Positions 1 through 12,200 of a stretch of 64,000 bases of DNA are shown one piece after another. Location of the stretch: contig VZRS01003924.1 in assembly GCA_013398055.1 (NCBI GenBank), forward strand, positions 62,216-126,215, read 5' to 3'. The number at the start of each line of letters is the position of its first letter. Positions within the stretch are counted from its first letter, which is position 1. This stretch comes from Ifrita kowaldi. Taxonomy: Eukaryota > Chordata > Aves > Passeriformes > Cinclosomatidae. Both the position numbers and the translations under genes were made by a program. Below the pieces are notes generated by a model, which ran no database searches, was not told the DNA's origin, and worked only from the letters and a program-made list of their open reading frames with translations.

Positions 1-1556
1 CTGAAGAGGAAACAAAGATATCAGTGCAAAGTGTAACACGGTATTTATTCCTTGTGGTGAAACCAGGACATTTGACTAAGTTTAGCATTGAGCAGGCATA
101 TTCCTACAGCATCAGGGCATACAGTTGCAGGAAAACAGAGGAAAAGGGGCATCAAGGCACAGTTTTTAAGCTAAAAGCCCTGAAATACACAAATGTATGC
201 ACTGGCACATGCAGGGGCAGACAGTCCTGAAGTCCTAAACCTGTTCATGGCCTAGCTACCAGTGTACACTGCAAGAATAGCCTTAGACCTCAAGAGAGGG
301 CCAGATGTTCAGAAACTATGGCAGATGACTTAATAGATGCATAAGTATTTCAGCTAAATTGCTAAATTCACACCCTTCTGCAGATTAGTGAGGAACTCCC
401 AAAATCTCCTATTTTTGCTGTTCCAAATCTATATAGCTGCTCAACAATGCAGCTATTGGAAACGCTCTCAACTCCCTGCAATGACACCTACAGCTGTTTC
501 TATGCATTTCGATGAAAATTTTCCAAGTCCTCAGAAGACAAATCCCCCACCCTCCAATTCCTCTAAGGAAGTCACACAGACTGTACCCTCTGGAGCCAGA
601 CACACGTCTACCCCTACTCTCACAGAGGTGCAGAAGGAGTGACAGACTGAACACGGAGGCAGACCAAAGATCTTCCAGCACAGGGAAAACACCAGAATCC
701 AGAGGCTGCGGGCTGAGCCAGTGCTGCACTGCAATCCCCACAAATGCTAAGCAATGCCTGGCACAGGGTGCTCACACCTCACCATGATAAAGGAATGCCA
801 GTGCTGCTGTGGGCAGAATGACCCACGGGTCACCTGCATACCCGGGGGCTCAAGGAGAGCTCTCTGTAGTCGCCACCACAAACCCAAAGCCAATGAATAG
901 GAAGGACAAATGAAGCGCCAGTTGCAAGTCGGTGCCAACACCACGGACAAGCGCCCTCAGCCTCAGGCAGCGTTTACAGACAATTAACCCCAACCCCAGT
1001 GGCACCGGAGCAGAGCAGTTCACCTGCGGAGGTGGCCGTAAATAGCCTGTCCTCAGCAGCAGCCTGGGAGCGCAGGACGGAAGGGACAGAAAAGCACAGA
1101 AGAGCCAAAAGCAGCACTCACAAAGCTCTGTTATTTCCTCTCCTGCTTGTCCACCAACACGTGGGCAGTATCTAAAGGAGTCTGCACTTCGCTGGAAAAT
1201 TGCTGGGCAGGTTTCTGAGTTCAAGAAGCGGCTGGAAGACAGCATTTCAGATCGGGCATACCACTCCCAGCTCCGACACCGAACTCCAGCCCCGCACCAG
1301 CCTCCGCACGGCCGCGGGCCCCGGAGCCCTGTCCTGCTGCACCCTCCCTGTACTCGCACCACTGCCGGGAGCTCCTCTCATCCTTCCCCACGCCACTCTC
1401 AGCACCCAAACCAGCTCAATGCAGAGAAGCAAACGGGCAGAGCACCCACGTACAGGGACTCCCGACGGCTGCCGGGGTCCTCTCAGGCGACGGCACCAAC
1501 TCGCTGCCGCGTTCTCCGGTGGCCGGGAACAGCCAGGTGCCCGCACAGCCCGGCTC
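1..1556. other. Unassigned stretch left of RNPS1, GC-rich towards its right end
   Basis: No exon of a protein I recognise is visible on either strand. The open frames here (for example on the minus strand at 850-1362 and 1247-1633) are long because the DNA is GC-rich. They do not resemble known proteins and overlap one another in several frames. From about 1240 to 1556 the sequence is CpG-rich, so it could be part of a promoter or first exon of a neighbouring gene. A TTTATT (AATAAA on the minus strand) near position 43 could be a poly(A) signal of a minus-strand transcript, but nothing else supports one. Confidence 0.4.
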
Positions 1557-3580
1557 TCCCGCAGCCAACTTTCTGGGAGGCGGCTGTTTGAAAAGCTCCT
1601 GCCGTCTTTGTTTGGCTGGGGTAGAGCCAGCAAGGGCTGCCGGGAAGGTCAGCCAGGAGGAGACCGATGTACAGGGAGGGCGGAGCCCTTCCCGTAACCC
1701 TTTCGGGGCAGCCGCGCTCCAGGACCGTGAGGAGCCCTGTCCCCTCAGGGCGCAGCCCCGTCCGTCCCGTCCCGAAGCACGTCCCAGGCGTGCCTGGCCA
1801 CACCCGTGCCAGAGGATGGAGAAGCCCCACAGGAGGCAGCGCTGCCGTCCCTGGAGATCCCATCCAGCCCTGGAAGCACCAGCTCCATCCCTGTGGGGGA
1901 ATGGTGGCTGCGCTGTGCCAGCCGTGCTGCTGGCATGGCGCAGAGGCCACAGCGGGGCCGGGCCATTCGCTGTGAAACTGAAGCAGACACGTGCTTTGAG
2001 CTGTTCTCACCTCTGCTAGTGCCCCCAGATGAGATGTTCAAATGTCTCTCCTCATTCAGGCTTGGCTTAAGGCTCAGTCCTGCCAACTGCTGGCAGCCCC
2101 TGGGAGGGGATCAGAGCCCGCCACACGCTGCCACCACCGTCCTGGGGCTGGCCCTGCGGCTTACAGCTCTGCAGGAACCTGCTTCAGGTAACAGCTGGCA
2201 GGAAACCTTTTTCACGGTACTATTATTTTTCTGCTGGTTCAGTGACCTTACCTGCCCACCCCTGGAGAGATGAGAGCTGTTATGAGGATAAGGGTGTGCA
2301 GGACTTTGGGATCAGTTAGCCTTTATGGTTTTGCCATAACTGAGAGAGAAAAAAATGTTAAACACTGTGGGTGCAGCCCGGTGGGGGTCGGGCTCTGCTC
2401 CCTGGGAACAAGGGACAGGATAAGGGGAAATGGCCTCAAGTTGCACCAGGGGTGGTTTAGTTTGGATATTGGGGAAATACTCCTTGCAGAATGGGTGGTC
2501 AGGCATTAGAAGAGGCTACCCAGAGCAGTGGTAGAAGTACCGTCTCTGGAAGTGTTTAAAAAAATACATAGATGTGGCACTTGGGGACATGGTTTAGTGG
2601 TGGTCTTGGCAGTGCTGTGGGAACGGCATTGGAATTAGATTCAATGATCTTAGAGAACTTTTCCAGCCTTAATGATCCATGATTTAAGGTCATCATGACA
2701 GTCTAATAGTCCTCATTAGACATAATGCAGTTTCTCATTGAACCCATGTGAACTTTTAGTAATCTACAAAATCCCCTGTCAGGAAAATCTGCCCTTTAAC
2801 AAGATGTTGTGTGAAGAACAACTTCCTTTTTGCTTTCTTTGAGGTTTTGTTTGTTTTCTTTGTTTGTTTTCTGAACCTGTTCCATGGCAGGTTTTATGTA
2901 ATACCTCTTGGTTTTGCAGCAGAACAGAAAATAAGCCAGTTTTTATTCTTGCCACAATGAATTTACAGACACCTGCCCTGGTCTTGCTCGTCCTGTGGTG
3001 GAGGTAGACGGGACATATTCTTGCACCGCATTCAAGAAGTGAAGCTTCCATCGGTAGGAATTTAACAGATATGCCTGTGGCCATACACTTCAGCTGATCA
3101 GCACACCTGCTTCTCAGAAAGGTCTGTTGCTTTTAAGGCCCTGCATTAGGGGTGGAGTCAAAATACACTTCTGCCTTTGTTCCTCTGAAGTCAAAAGTCA
3201 GGCAGCTGGTGTGGTCAGAAGCTCAGACCACTGCCTGCACTGGCAAATTTCCTTTTAAGTTCACAGCAAACACATTTAGCAGGGAGAGTGAGAGAGGATA
3301 TCTTTCCCACATGACACGAAATGCCACTGTATGGTGCTCCATCTTAAGTCTTTCATTCTCCTCTTCCCAATTTTCTTGCAGTTGAGAGGGCAAGTCTCCT
3401 CTCAGTAGTGCCGTCCCTACATCCGCCACGCCCTCAAAACAGAGTCTGTGTGCTGTGAATCTGCAACCTGCACCTTACACAGGGTGGGCCCAGAATCCAC
3501 GTGTGGAGGCTGCAGCCTGCTGGGTTGTCAGGCTCTTAAAATCCAGAGTTGAAGATCCAGCTGCTACTGTCATTACTATT
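1557..3580. repeat. Left copy of a perfect 2,024-bp direct duplication (probable contig-end overlap)
   Basis: This block recurs at a constant offset of 2,025 bases at 3582-5605. Every segment I compared is identical, including a CR1 fragment and all reading frames. The left copy stops exactly at the single N at 3581 and the right copy starts exactly after it. That geometry is what two overlapping contigs produce when joined by a placeholder N instead of being merged. I see no gene in the block. It has a GC-rich first third, a CR1 3' end, and unremarkable unique sequence. Confidence 0.95.
2367..2688 (+). mobile_element. CR1 LINE 3' fragment (left duplicate copy)
   Basis: Matches the 3' end of avian CR1: an AAATGGCCTCAAGTTGC segment, then GGTTTAGTTTGGATATTGGGG, ACATGGTTTAGTGGTGGTCTTGG, and an eroded terminal GATCCATGATTT in place of the usual GATTCTATGATTCT. 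It is 5'-truncated, as CR1 copies usually are. Confidence 0.85.
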
Positions 3581-3581
3581 N

Positions 3582-5605
3582 TCCCGCAGCCAACTTTCTG
3601 GGAGGCGGCTGTTTGAAAAGCTCCTGCCGTCTTTGTTTGGCTGGGGTAGAGCCAGCAAGGGCTGCCGGGAAGGTCAGCCAGGAGGAGACCGATGTACAGG
3701 GAGGGCGGAGCCCTTCCCGTAACCCTTTCGGGGCAGCCGCGCTCCAGGACCGTGAGGAGCCCTGTCCCCTCAGGGCGCAGCCCCGTCCGTCCCGTCCCGA
3801 AGCACGTCCCAGGCGTGCCTGGCCACACCCGTGCCAGAGGATGGAGAAGCCCCACAGGAGGCAGCGCTGCCGTCCCTGGAGATCCCATCCAGCCCTGGAA
3901 GCACCAGCTCCATCCCTGTGGGGGAATGGTGGCTGCGCTGTGCCAGCCGTGCTGCTGGCATGGCGCAGAGGCCACAGCGGGGCCGGGCCATTCGCTGTGA
4001 AACTGAAGCAGACACGTGCTTTGAGCTGTTCTCACCTCTGCTAGTGCCCCCAGATGAGATGTTCAAATGTCTCTCCTCATTCAGGCTTGGCTTAAGGCTC
4101 AGTCCTGCCAACTGCTGGCAGCCCCTGGGAGGGGATCAGAGCCCGCCACACGCTGCCACCACCGTCCTGGGGCTGGCCCTGCGGCTTACAGCTCTGCAGG
4201 AACCTGCTTCAGGTAACAGCTGGCAGGAAACCTTTTTCACGGTACTATTATTTTTCTGCTGGTTCAGTGACCTTACCTGCCCACCCCTGGAGAGATGAGA
4301 GCTGTTATGAGGATAAGGGTGTGCAGGACTTTGGGATCAGTTAGCCTTTATGGTTTTGCCATAACTGAGAGAGAAAAAAATGTTAAACACTGTGGGTGCA
4401 GCCCGGTGGGGGTCGGGCTCTGCTCCCTGGGAACAAGGGACAGGATAAGGGGAAATGGCCTCAAGTTGCACCAGGGGTGGTTTAGTTTGGATATTGGGGA
4501 AATACTCCTTGCAGAATGGGTGGTCAGGCATTAGAAGAGGCTACCCAGAGCAGTGGTAGAAGTACCGTCTCTGGAAGTGTTTAAAAAAATACATAGATGT
4601 GGCACTTGGGGACATGGTTTAGTGGTGGTCTTGGCAGTGCTGTGGGAACGGCATTGGAATTAGATTCAATGATCTTAGAGAACTTTTCCAGCCTTAATGA
4701 TCCATGATTTAAGGTCATCATGACAGTCTAATAGTCCTCATTAGACATAATGCAGTTTCTCATTGAACCCATGTGAACTTTTAGTAATCTACAAAATCCC
4801 CTGTCAGGAAAATCTGCCCTTTAACAAGATGTTGTGTGAAGAACAACTTCCTTTTTGCTTTCTTTGAGGTTTTGTTTGTTTTCTTTGTTTGTTTTCTGAA
4901 CCTGTTCCATGGCAGGTTTTATGTAATACCTCTTGGTTTTGCAGCAGAACAGAAAATAAGCCAGTTTTTATTCTTGCCACAATGAATTTACAGACACCTG
5001 CCCTGGTCTTGCTCGTCCTGTGGTGGAGGTAGACGGGACATATTCTTGCACCGCATTCAAGAAGTGAAGCTTCCATCGGTAGGAATTTAACAGATATGCC
5101 TGTGGCCATACACTTCAGCTGATCAGCACACCTGCTTCTCAGAAAGGTCTGTTGCTTTTAAGGCCCTGCATTAGGGGTGGAGTCAAAATACACTTCTGCC
5201 TTTGTTCCTCTGAAGTCAAAAGTCAGGCAGCTGGTGTGGTCAGAAGCTCAGACCACTGCCTGCACTGGCAAATTTCCTTTTAAGTTCACAGCAAACACAT
5301 TTAGCAGGGAGAGTGAGAGAGGATATCTTTCCCACATGACACGAAATGCCACTGTATGGTGCTCCATCTTAAGTCTTTCATTCTCCTCTTCCCAATTTTC
5401 TTGCAGTTGAGAGGGCAAGTCTCCTCTCAGTAGTGCCGTCCCTACATCCGCCACGCCCTCAAAACAGAGTCTGTGTGCTGTGAATCTGCAACCTGCACCT
5501 TACACAGGGTGGGCCCAGAATCCACGTGTGGAGGCTGCAGCCTGCTGGGTTGTCAGGCTCTTAAAATCCAGAGTTGAAGATCCAGCTGCTACTGTCATTA
5601 CTATT
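3582..5605. repeat. Right copy of the 2,024-bp direct duplication
   Basis: Identical to 1557-3580 wherever compared, and continuous on its right side with the unique sequence that leads into the RNPS1 promoter. This is therefore the copy that is properly connected to RNPS1. The left copy is connected only to the left flank. Collapsing the two copies would restore an uninterrupted locus. Confidence 0.95.
4392..4713 (+). mobile_element. CR1 LINE 3' fragment (right duplicate copy)
   Basis: The same CR1 element as at 2367-2688, repeated because it lies inside the 2,024-bp duplication. It should not be counted as an independent insertion. Confidence 0.85.
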
Positions 5606-5739
5606 ATTATGCAGGAGAGGGTTCGTAGGAACTTTTATTTCACCAGTTAGTGTAGCTGCATAAACTCGACAAGCAAAACCAGTACAAATGGGACTGACTC
5701 ATTGCTCACTGCACTGGTCAGATGCGCCCGATGAACTCG

Positions 5740-6290
5740 GCTGAGGCAGCGCGGGCCGGGAGCATTTAGTGCTCTAACACACAGAGCGGGCCTGGCCAGC
5801 CGCTGTGTTCCGGCCGCCCTGGCCACGGGCCCTGAAGGGGCACCCTGCCGCCGCCGCCCGTTCCGTTCCCGGCCCGTTCCGTTTCCGGCCCTTCTGCCCG
5901 CCCTGCCTCCGCTATGACGCCATCACCGTGCGCCGGGCGCTGCCCCTTCCCGCCCGCGCTGCGTCAATCTCGCGCGACGGGCGCGGAGCGGCGGCGGCGC
6001 CGAGGATGTGAGTGCCGGGCGGGGGCCGCGCCATCCGCGTCCATCNCCGGGGAGCCGGGCCCGAGTCTCGGCGCTGCAGCGGCCGGGCCGGCGGGAGGAG
6101 CGCTGTGCGGGCCCGAGGGGCCGGTTGCTGTGCTGATCTGGCGGCCCCCTGCCCCACGGGCGCTGTACCGGACTCACGGCGTGCGGATCTGGCTGCCTCG
6201 CGCCTCGCCGGCCCCAGAGCTTGGCCGAGCGGCCGTAGTGGGCAGAGAAGTGCCGGGCGCCGAACCCTCCTCACACCAGGAATTCTTCTG
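5740..6290 (+). promoter_or_regulatory. RNPS1: CpG-island promoter of RNPS1
   Basis: A dense run of CpG dinucleotides surrounds the RNPS1 exon 1 donor (6007/6008). ETS-type TTCCGG cores occur at 5808-5813 and 5883-5888, within a run of CCGTTCCG-like units. No TATA box is seen near the start, as expected for a housekeeping promoter. The transcription start site is not defined by sequence alone but should fall between about 5850 and 5990. A single N lies at 6046, just inside intron 1. Confidence 0.8.
6006..6007 (+). CDS. RNPS1: RNPS1 exon 1 coding end (first two bases of the start codon)
   Basis: Exon 1 ends GAGGAT before a strong donor, GTGAGT, at 6008. The last two bases, AT, pair with the G at 9735 to make ATG followed by GCT CCT TCA. 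The rest of exon 1 (to the left, within the CpG island) is 5' UTR. Confidence 0.75.
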
Positions 6291-9200
6291 CTAGTTTGCA
6301 GCTGAAGACCTGAAGCAAACTGCCAGTAAAGGACTCGCCTATAGCCATACGGGAAAGCCGGGGGCGAGAGAGTTTGTTTCCTTTGCCACAGAACTGCAGC
6401 TCTAAGCGTGCAGATGCTGTCTCTAAAGCAGAAGTGTGTGTGAGATGGACCTTTAGTTTGTGTAGATTGCTCTTAGACTTTCTGGTTTGGGGTGGGTGCC
6501 CCTAAACCAGTTATTTGTGAGAGCGTGAGAGGTTTTTGATCGTAGGGAAGAAGCATGTCGCTTAGAAATGCATTGTTGTACGGCCTTGTATGAAGACTGT
6601 GGTTTGTTCTTTCTACGTTTTTCAGTGAATGCTTGAACTTGTGCAGGTGAAAATGCCTACAGGTTAGGGTAAGGTTTCCAACTGAAGTGAGCTTGGCCAG
6701 TGGCATTCCTGAGAAAGGAACATATATTTTAGTGGAGTAAAACCACTGGTTAGTTTGGAGGCTGCTTAAGTGCAGCATCATTTGCTGAATGTTTAAAAGC
6801 CATGTGGCTAATCTGCCTGGTGAGTGCCTGTCCCGAGGAGCAGGGACTTCTCCCAGGCAACGGGCCATAGGACAAGAGGACACCATCTTAAGTTGCACTT
6901 GGGAGGTTTAGGTCGGACATTAGGAAGAATTTCTTCACAGAAAGGGCGATTGGGCTTTGGAAGGGGATGCCCAGAGAGGTTGTGGAGTCACTGTCCGTGG
7001 AGGTGTTTATGGAAAGACTGGATGTGGCACTGAGTGTTCTGGTCTAGTTGACATGGTGGTGTTGGGTCAGAGGTTGCAGTTGATGGTCTCAGAAGTTTGT
7101 TCCAATGTAATTGATTCTGTGATTCTATTTCCTGCTTCGGCAGCAGCCTGGGTAACAGGAAATATGCCGGTCTTTATCCGTGTTCCCTCTTCCCTTCTCC
7201 CAGAAGGGGTAAAACCAGATCCGACTCTTGGGCAGTAACAGATAGTTTTGTATGCTGATAACATCATGGCTCTGATAGTCCACAGGTGCAGGAGGAGCTG
7301 ATGTCTAGGCAGAGATGACTCAAACCTGGCTATGGGATATTTAGAAGAAGAAATATGGGCTCTGGGGTGACCTAACTGCAGTCTTCCAGTACCTGAAATG
7401 AACCTACAAGAAAGATGGAGAGAGACGTTTTGCAAGGGCCTGGAGTGCCAGGACAAGGGGGAGTGGCTTCCTGCTGACAGCGGGCAGGTTTACATTAGAG
7501 ATTAGAAAGAAATTCTTCCCTGTGAGGGTGGTGAGGCCCTGGCACAGGTTGCCCAGAAAAGCCCCTGGAAGTGTTCAAGGCCAGGTTGAGGAAACCTGGT
7601 GTAGTAGAAGGTGTCCCTGCCCGTGGCTGGGGGATTGGAAAGTGATGAACTTTAAGGTTCATGCCGTCCCAAACCAGTCTGTGATTCTGTTCTTTTATGA
7701 GAGGAAAATCTTAAGTTTTCTGGTCTTGTGAAACCAGGAACCTGTCTGTTCTGTACTGCCCAGCTAGGCTCGTGCAGTGGCTTTCAATTCCCGAACTGCA
7801 GCCGCCTCACACCTTGCACTAGAGAGGCCCAGAGCCGGATAGAAATGTCTTGAAGCTGAGTGCAATACGCAAGTTTGCTTGTCTTGGCTCCCTTTGCAAC
7901 ACCCATGGGGCGGTCCATAGACTGTTTTCTTCCTGCCACTGGTGCTAGTGGAGACATTTCCTCTCCCAGCAAGCTCTGCCAGTGGCACATCTGTGGTGTG
8001 GGTTTCCTGTCCTCCACGCAGAAAGGCCATGGGTGTTTCTCAGTTTCTGCAGGGAGCTTGGTTTGTGAATATTCATTTGTGTTGCTTCTTGCAGTTGATG
8101 TATTAGGGAAAACTGTGAAACTGAAAATCAGGAAAGCAAGTTTCGCTGTTCAGAAGTAATGTCTTCCCAACCATAAATTTAATTGCAATTCAGAGAATAA
8201 AGTAATTGCTTGCCAGAAGCACAGAAGCAACAAGATTGTTGGATGCTGTGAGCTGGAAAGGTTTTTTCTTGTTCACTGAGTTTGCCTGTGATGCACATGG
8301 AGATGAAGATGTTTCCGACATCCTGCGTTACTGTGCATATTCAGTGCCACTGTAGATAAGGCTGACAGCTCCAACACACTTCTGCTTATGCTTCCATTCC
8401 CTGAATGTTTCATTCCTTGGTAGTTGAGGGTGTCACACTCCTTTAGACGTTATTAAAATGTTGGAGGCAGGTTTGTAATGCCGGTGTTAAACAATCCCCA
8501 TGGAGTAATCAAAATGGAGCATGTTTGTAGACGTTGCAGATTTTGTGATGGATGCAGCCCTCACATGGCAAACATCTGGAAGTCAACTAATGCCCAGCAT
8601 TTCAGTGCTAAATAGAGAGGTGTTAAATTAGTCTCCTTTCAGATCTAGAGCAAAGAGGGAGGGTAGGTAACGTCAGAATCCAGTTTAGGCTTTGTGCTGA
8701 GAAGTTGAAGTGAGAGCTGCTGTGGCAGCAGTGCAACAATCTCGGCCCTTTCACCTGGTCTTACCAAGGCTGACAGAGCTTTGGGAGCAGCTTGTTGAGG
8801 CTGGAAGCAGCCATAATTCAGTGAGGGTTTGTTCTCAACAGCCTTTCCTTTCTGACAAACGTGTGCTGCGTGGCACAAACTGGTTTTGGAGAAAGATAGT
8901 GCTTGCTCCTTTGGAGCCAGGTCTGTGTTGAGAGGCATGAGCTGCTTGTGCATCTTGCAGAGGAAATGGATGCCTTCTGTCTGCCATATTTTTGGCTGGA
9001 TAAATAAGGTGTTTTGTACTTCTGTGAATGTGAAACAACAGTGCAGACTGTAAGGTGAGGCCCCCAGGGCCGGTGAGAGCCACTGCTAACACGTCTGACA
9101 GGATGGGTGACTCGGGACTCTGGAGAAGGCGGTGAATGTCCAGTGTGTTGTGAGCAGGATTGCTGTTTCATGCGTAACTGTTAATTTCTTGTGAACCTGT

Positions 9201-12200
9201 TTATCTGTAACTAGGCTGTTCTTTGGGGTTTATTGTGCTCAATTTAGTTCTCTGAATCGAGTAGTTAAAAGTGAGATTTGAGATGTGGGGCCCATTCAGT
9301 GCTTCTTTGGATGCCTCTGAAGGGAAAAAGGAGTTACTAGGATTGAAAAAGAAGAGTTTTCTAGAAATCAAAATAATAAAACTTCCAGCACTAAGTAATC
9401 ATGCTGTCCAAATTTTCTAGGCTTAACAAAACTGGGATGTTATAGGGTGCTTAGGCTCTCCCAGTGAGGGTGAGGAATTGGAAATTCCTCTTTCTGAGTG
9501 GATTTCTGTGTGCTGTGGCTGTCTTCCTCCAAGCTGCTCTATAATGTGAAATGTTTCCCTTTTTCTAAAATGTCTGGAATTGCCTGATGCTTTAACTCCG
9601 CAGTAATGGTGATCCTGAATTACATTCAAAGTTCAGTGTTTTGAGTTGCTGTTCTGTTCTTTATTTGGGTGTGGGGCTTTTGTTGTCTGTGTTTTTCTGA
9701 ATAAAGCAATGCCTTCTGCAATTTGTTGTTGAAGGGCTCCTTCACCAACTAAGCGTAAGGACAGGTCTGAAGAGAAATCAAAGGACCGGTCCAAGGATAA
9801 AGCAGCCACCAAGGAGTCAGGTGAAAAGGATCGTGGTCGGGACAAGACGCGCAAAAGACGCAGTGCTTCCAGTGGGAGCAGCAGTACCAGGTGGGTACTT
9901 TTATGGAGAGTAACAAATGACAGCATTTTCAGAAATCAGCTTTATTTCTGCTAGTCGTGGGCCTGTTGAAAGCTTGTGTTGTGTTAGGCGCTGTGCAATT
10001 TTGTCTAACTTAAGAGAGTTTCTGTTTGAGGTATGAATTTCTTTGTCTGTCTGGTGAGCTATGGAGCCTCGGTCACAGTTACTCTCTCTAGTTGTCAGAA
10101 GATTCTCAGTCATTTTTTTTCTGGGTATTCCACTAATTTTTATTCTTCTCCCTCTTTTAACAGATCCCGTTCCAGCTCAACTTCCAGCTCAGGGTCCAGT
10201 TCCAGCACTGGTTCTAGCAGTGGCTCAAGTTCTTCTTCTGCCTCCAGCCGCTCTGGGAGCTCCAGCACCTCACGCAGTTCCAGTTCCAGCAGCTCTTCTG
10301 GATCTCCCAGTCCCTCTCGACGGAGACATGACAACAGGAGACGGTCCCGCTCCAAGTGAGTTTTATTTGTCTTCTAGGAATTGCCAGATGCCAGGTTAAT
10401 TCCATGTAGAATACAAGATTGTGATCAGAACAGATTGTTCTCTGAAGACCATTTGCTTTCTCCATAACTTAGAGATCTGAATTTTGTTAGAATGGGTGTC
10501 CTCCATTTCCTTATAATCCAGACATACGCCCTGTAGGAACTGAGATTAAAAACCTAATTTTGAAGAGTTTAAAGATTTTAAATATTACAGTTTTTAGATG
10601 CGGTTTTAATCAGTGTTTCCTTAGTAGTATGGGCCTAGATCAGAGTAAAGCTGTAAACTACAGCCACGACTAACAGAAAAGTCAGGGCTAAAACCAAGAT
10701 ATATGTGTATATATTTATATTCTTATTTATAAAAAAATAAAATAGGAAGGAGGGCAAAGGAAGCCCCTGTAAGGGTGGTGTGGGAATCAAACTATCTTAA
10801 TGTCTGTACAGTTTTCTCTTTGCATAAGGTGATGAAGGCTGATAAAAATCTGCTTAAGGCAGTGTGGGGTTTTTAGTGTATCACTCAATTTATGGGCTTT
10901 AAGATTAGGAAGAAGCATAAATATAAATTTTCTATGTACTGATTTTTTTACAAATTAAAGTTTCATTACAGATTTTTTTTAACTGCAAAGGCATTGTGAT
11001 ATGCAGCTAATTTTAAATAGATTTTTTAACATTTTTGGACCCCTGTAGTGAACAGAAGATACAGAAACACAAGTAATTGAATCTGTTCATTTGCCTGGTT
11101 GTGGTATGCTGTGATGTTTATGGCCTTATTTTTGCCTCTTCAGTTGTTGAGGGAAAGAATGTTTTTGTGTTAACAACTGGGAAATGCTTTAACTATGACC
11201 ACAACTTCATAGAAGTGCTTGCTAAATTCTGTATTTGTTACCTTAGTTGCAGTGAAGTTGAAAAGTTGCAAAAAAAGGTCCTCAAATTTCAAAATGTTCT
11301 AAAGCAAAAGCAGAGAAGACAAATGCAGATCCTGAGGTGTTTCTGAGAGGAACACTCTCACCACCACCCCCCAACACTGTAACTTCTTCAGGAAAAAGGT
11401 GCCCTTCAATAAAAATGGTATTTTTAATCATGTGATAATAACTGGCTTCTTGGTTTTGTCCTGCATGTTCCCTGGAACTGTAGATGTTTTCTGTTGTCCA
11501 AATCAGGTCCAAACCACCCAAGAGAGATGAAAAGGAGCGCAAGAGGCGGAGCCCATCACCCAGACCCACAAAAGTGCATGTTGGAAGGCTCACTAGAAAC
11601 GTGACCAAGGTAATGTGGTGTTCCCCTGTAGTCAAGCAATCATGTCCTTCTGTGAGAATGTGTGAGTTGCTCCTTCAAAGCTCTCCAGACTTTTTGGTTA
11701 CTAGAGAGTTACAAGGTGTTACTGTTGGAAATTGTTTCTTTGTGTCCAGATTGGTCATTGCGGAAAATTTTGGTAGGATTTTACTGAGTCAAATACCATG
11801 AAGGCTTCTGAGACACTGTAGTGCTTAAGAGGTCTGCCTGTTTTGTCAGTATTCCAGACCTTATATCCTGCTTTACTGGGAGGAAAACTATAGAATTTGG
11901 GACAACAGCTGAAATTACCTTGGAGACATAAAGGATATCTGGCAGTTCTTGATGAAGAATCTGCAGAGAGCTGGGCTGGCTTGTTTTCTTGGCTAGAATG
12001 TAGTTTAAAGGTCTTCAGGGGTAAAAGATTTAGGCTGCTGAAAAAATGTGCTGTGGATTTACCGCTCTGCCAGCCAGACCTGGCCAGTGAGTGTGGTCTG
12101 TGTCCATAAGGCTTACTCTCTTTCTCTGCAGGATCACATCATGGAAATTTTTTCCACTTACGGAAAGATTAAAATGATTGACATGCCAGTTGACAGGCTA

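Noticed and set aside
1200..2086. Several overlapping open frames of 100-175 codons on both strands in GC-rich DNA
   Set aside because: They overlap in many frames, have low-complexity G/P/R/A composition and resemble no known protein. Part of the region is also duplicated with the same frames in the second copy.
1557..5605. A real segmental duplication or tandem gene duplication
   Set aside because: Identity is perfect where compared and both breakpoints coincide with the N, so an unmerged contig overlap is far more likely.
9311..9340. An ATG at 9311 as an alternative RNPS1 start
   Set aside because: Its frame hits a stop (TAG at 9338-9340) after nine codons.
10140..10355. Minus-strand glutamate/leucine-rich open frame
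   Set aside because: It is the exact antisense of the RNPS1 serine-rich exon, whose coding is conserved and bounded by splice sites.
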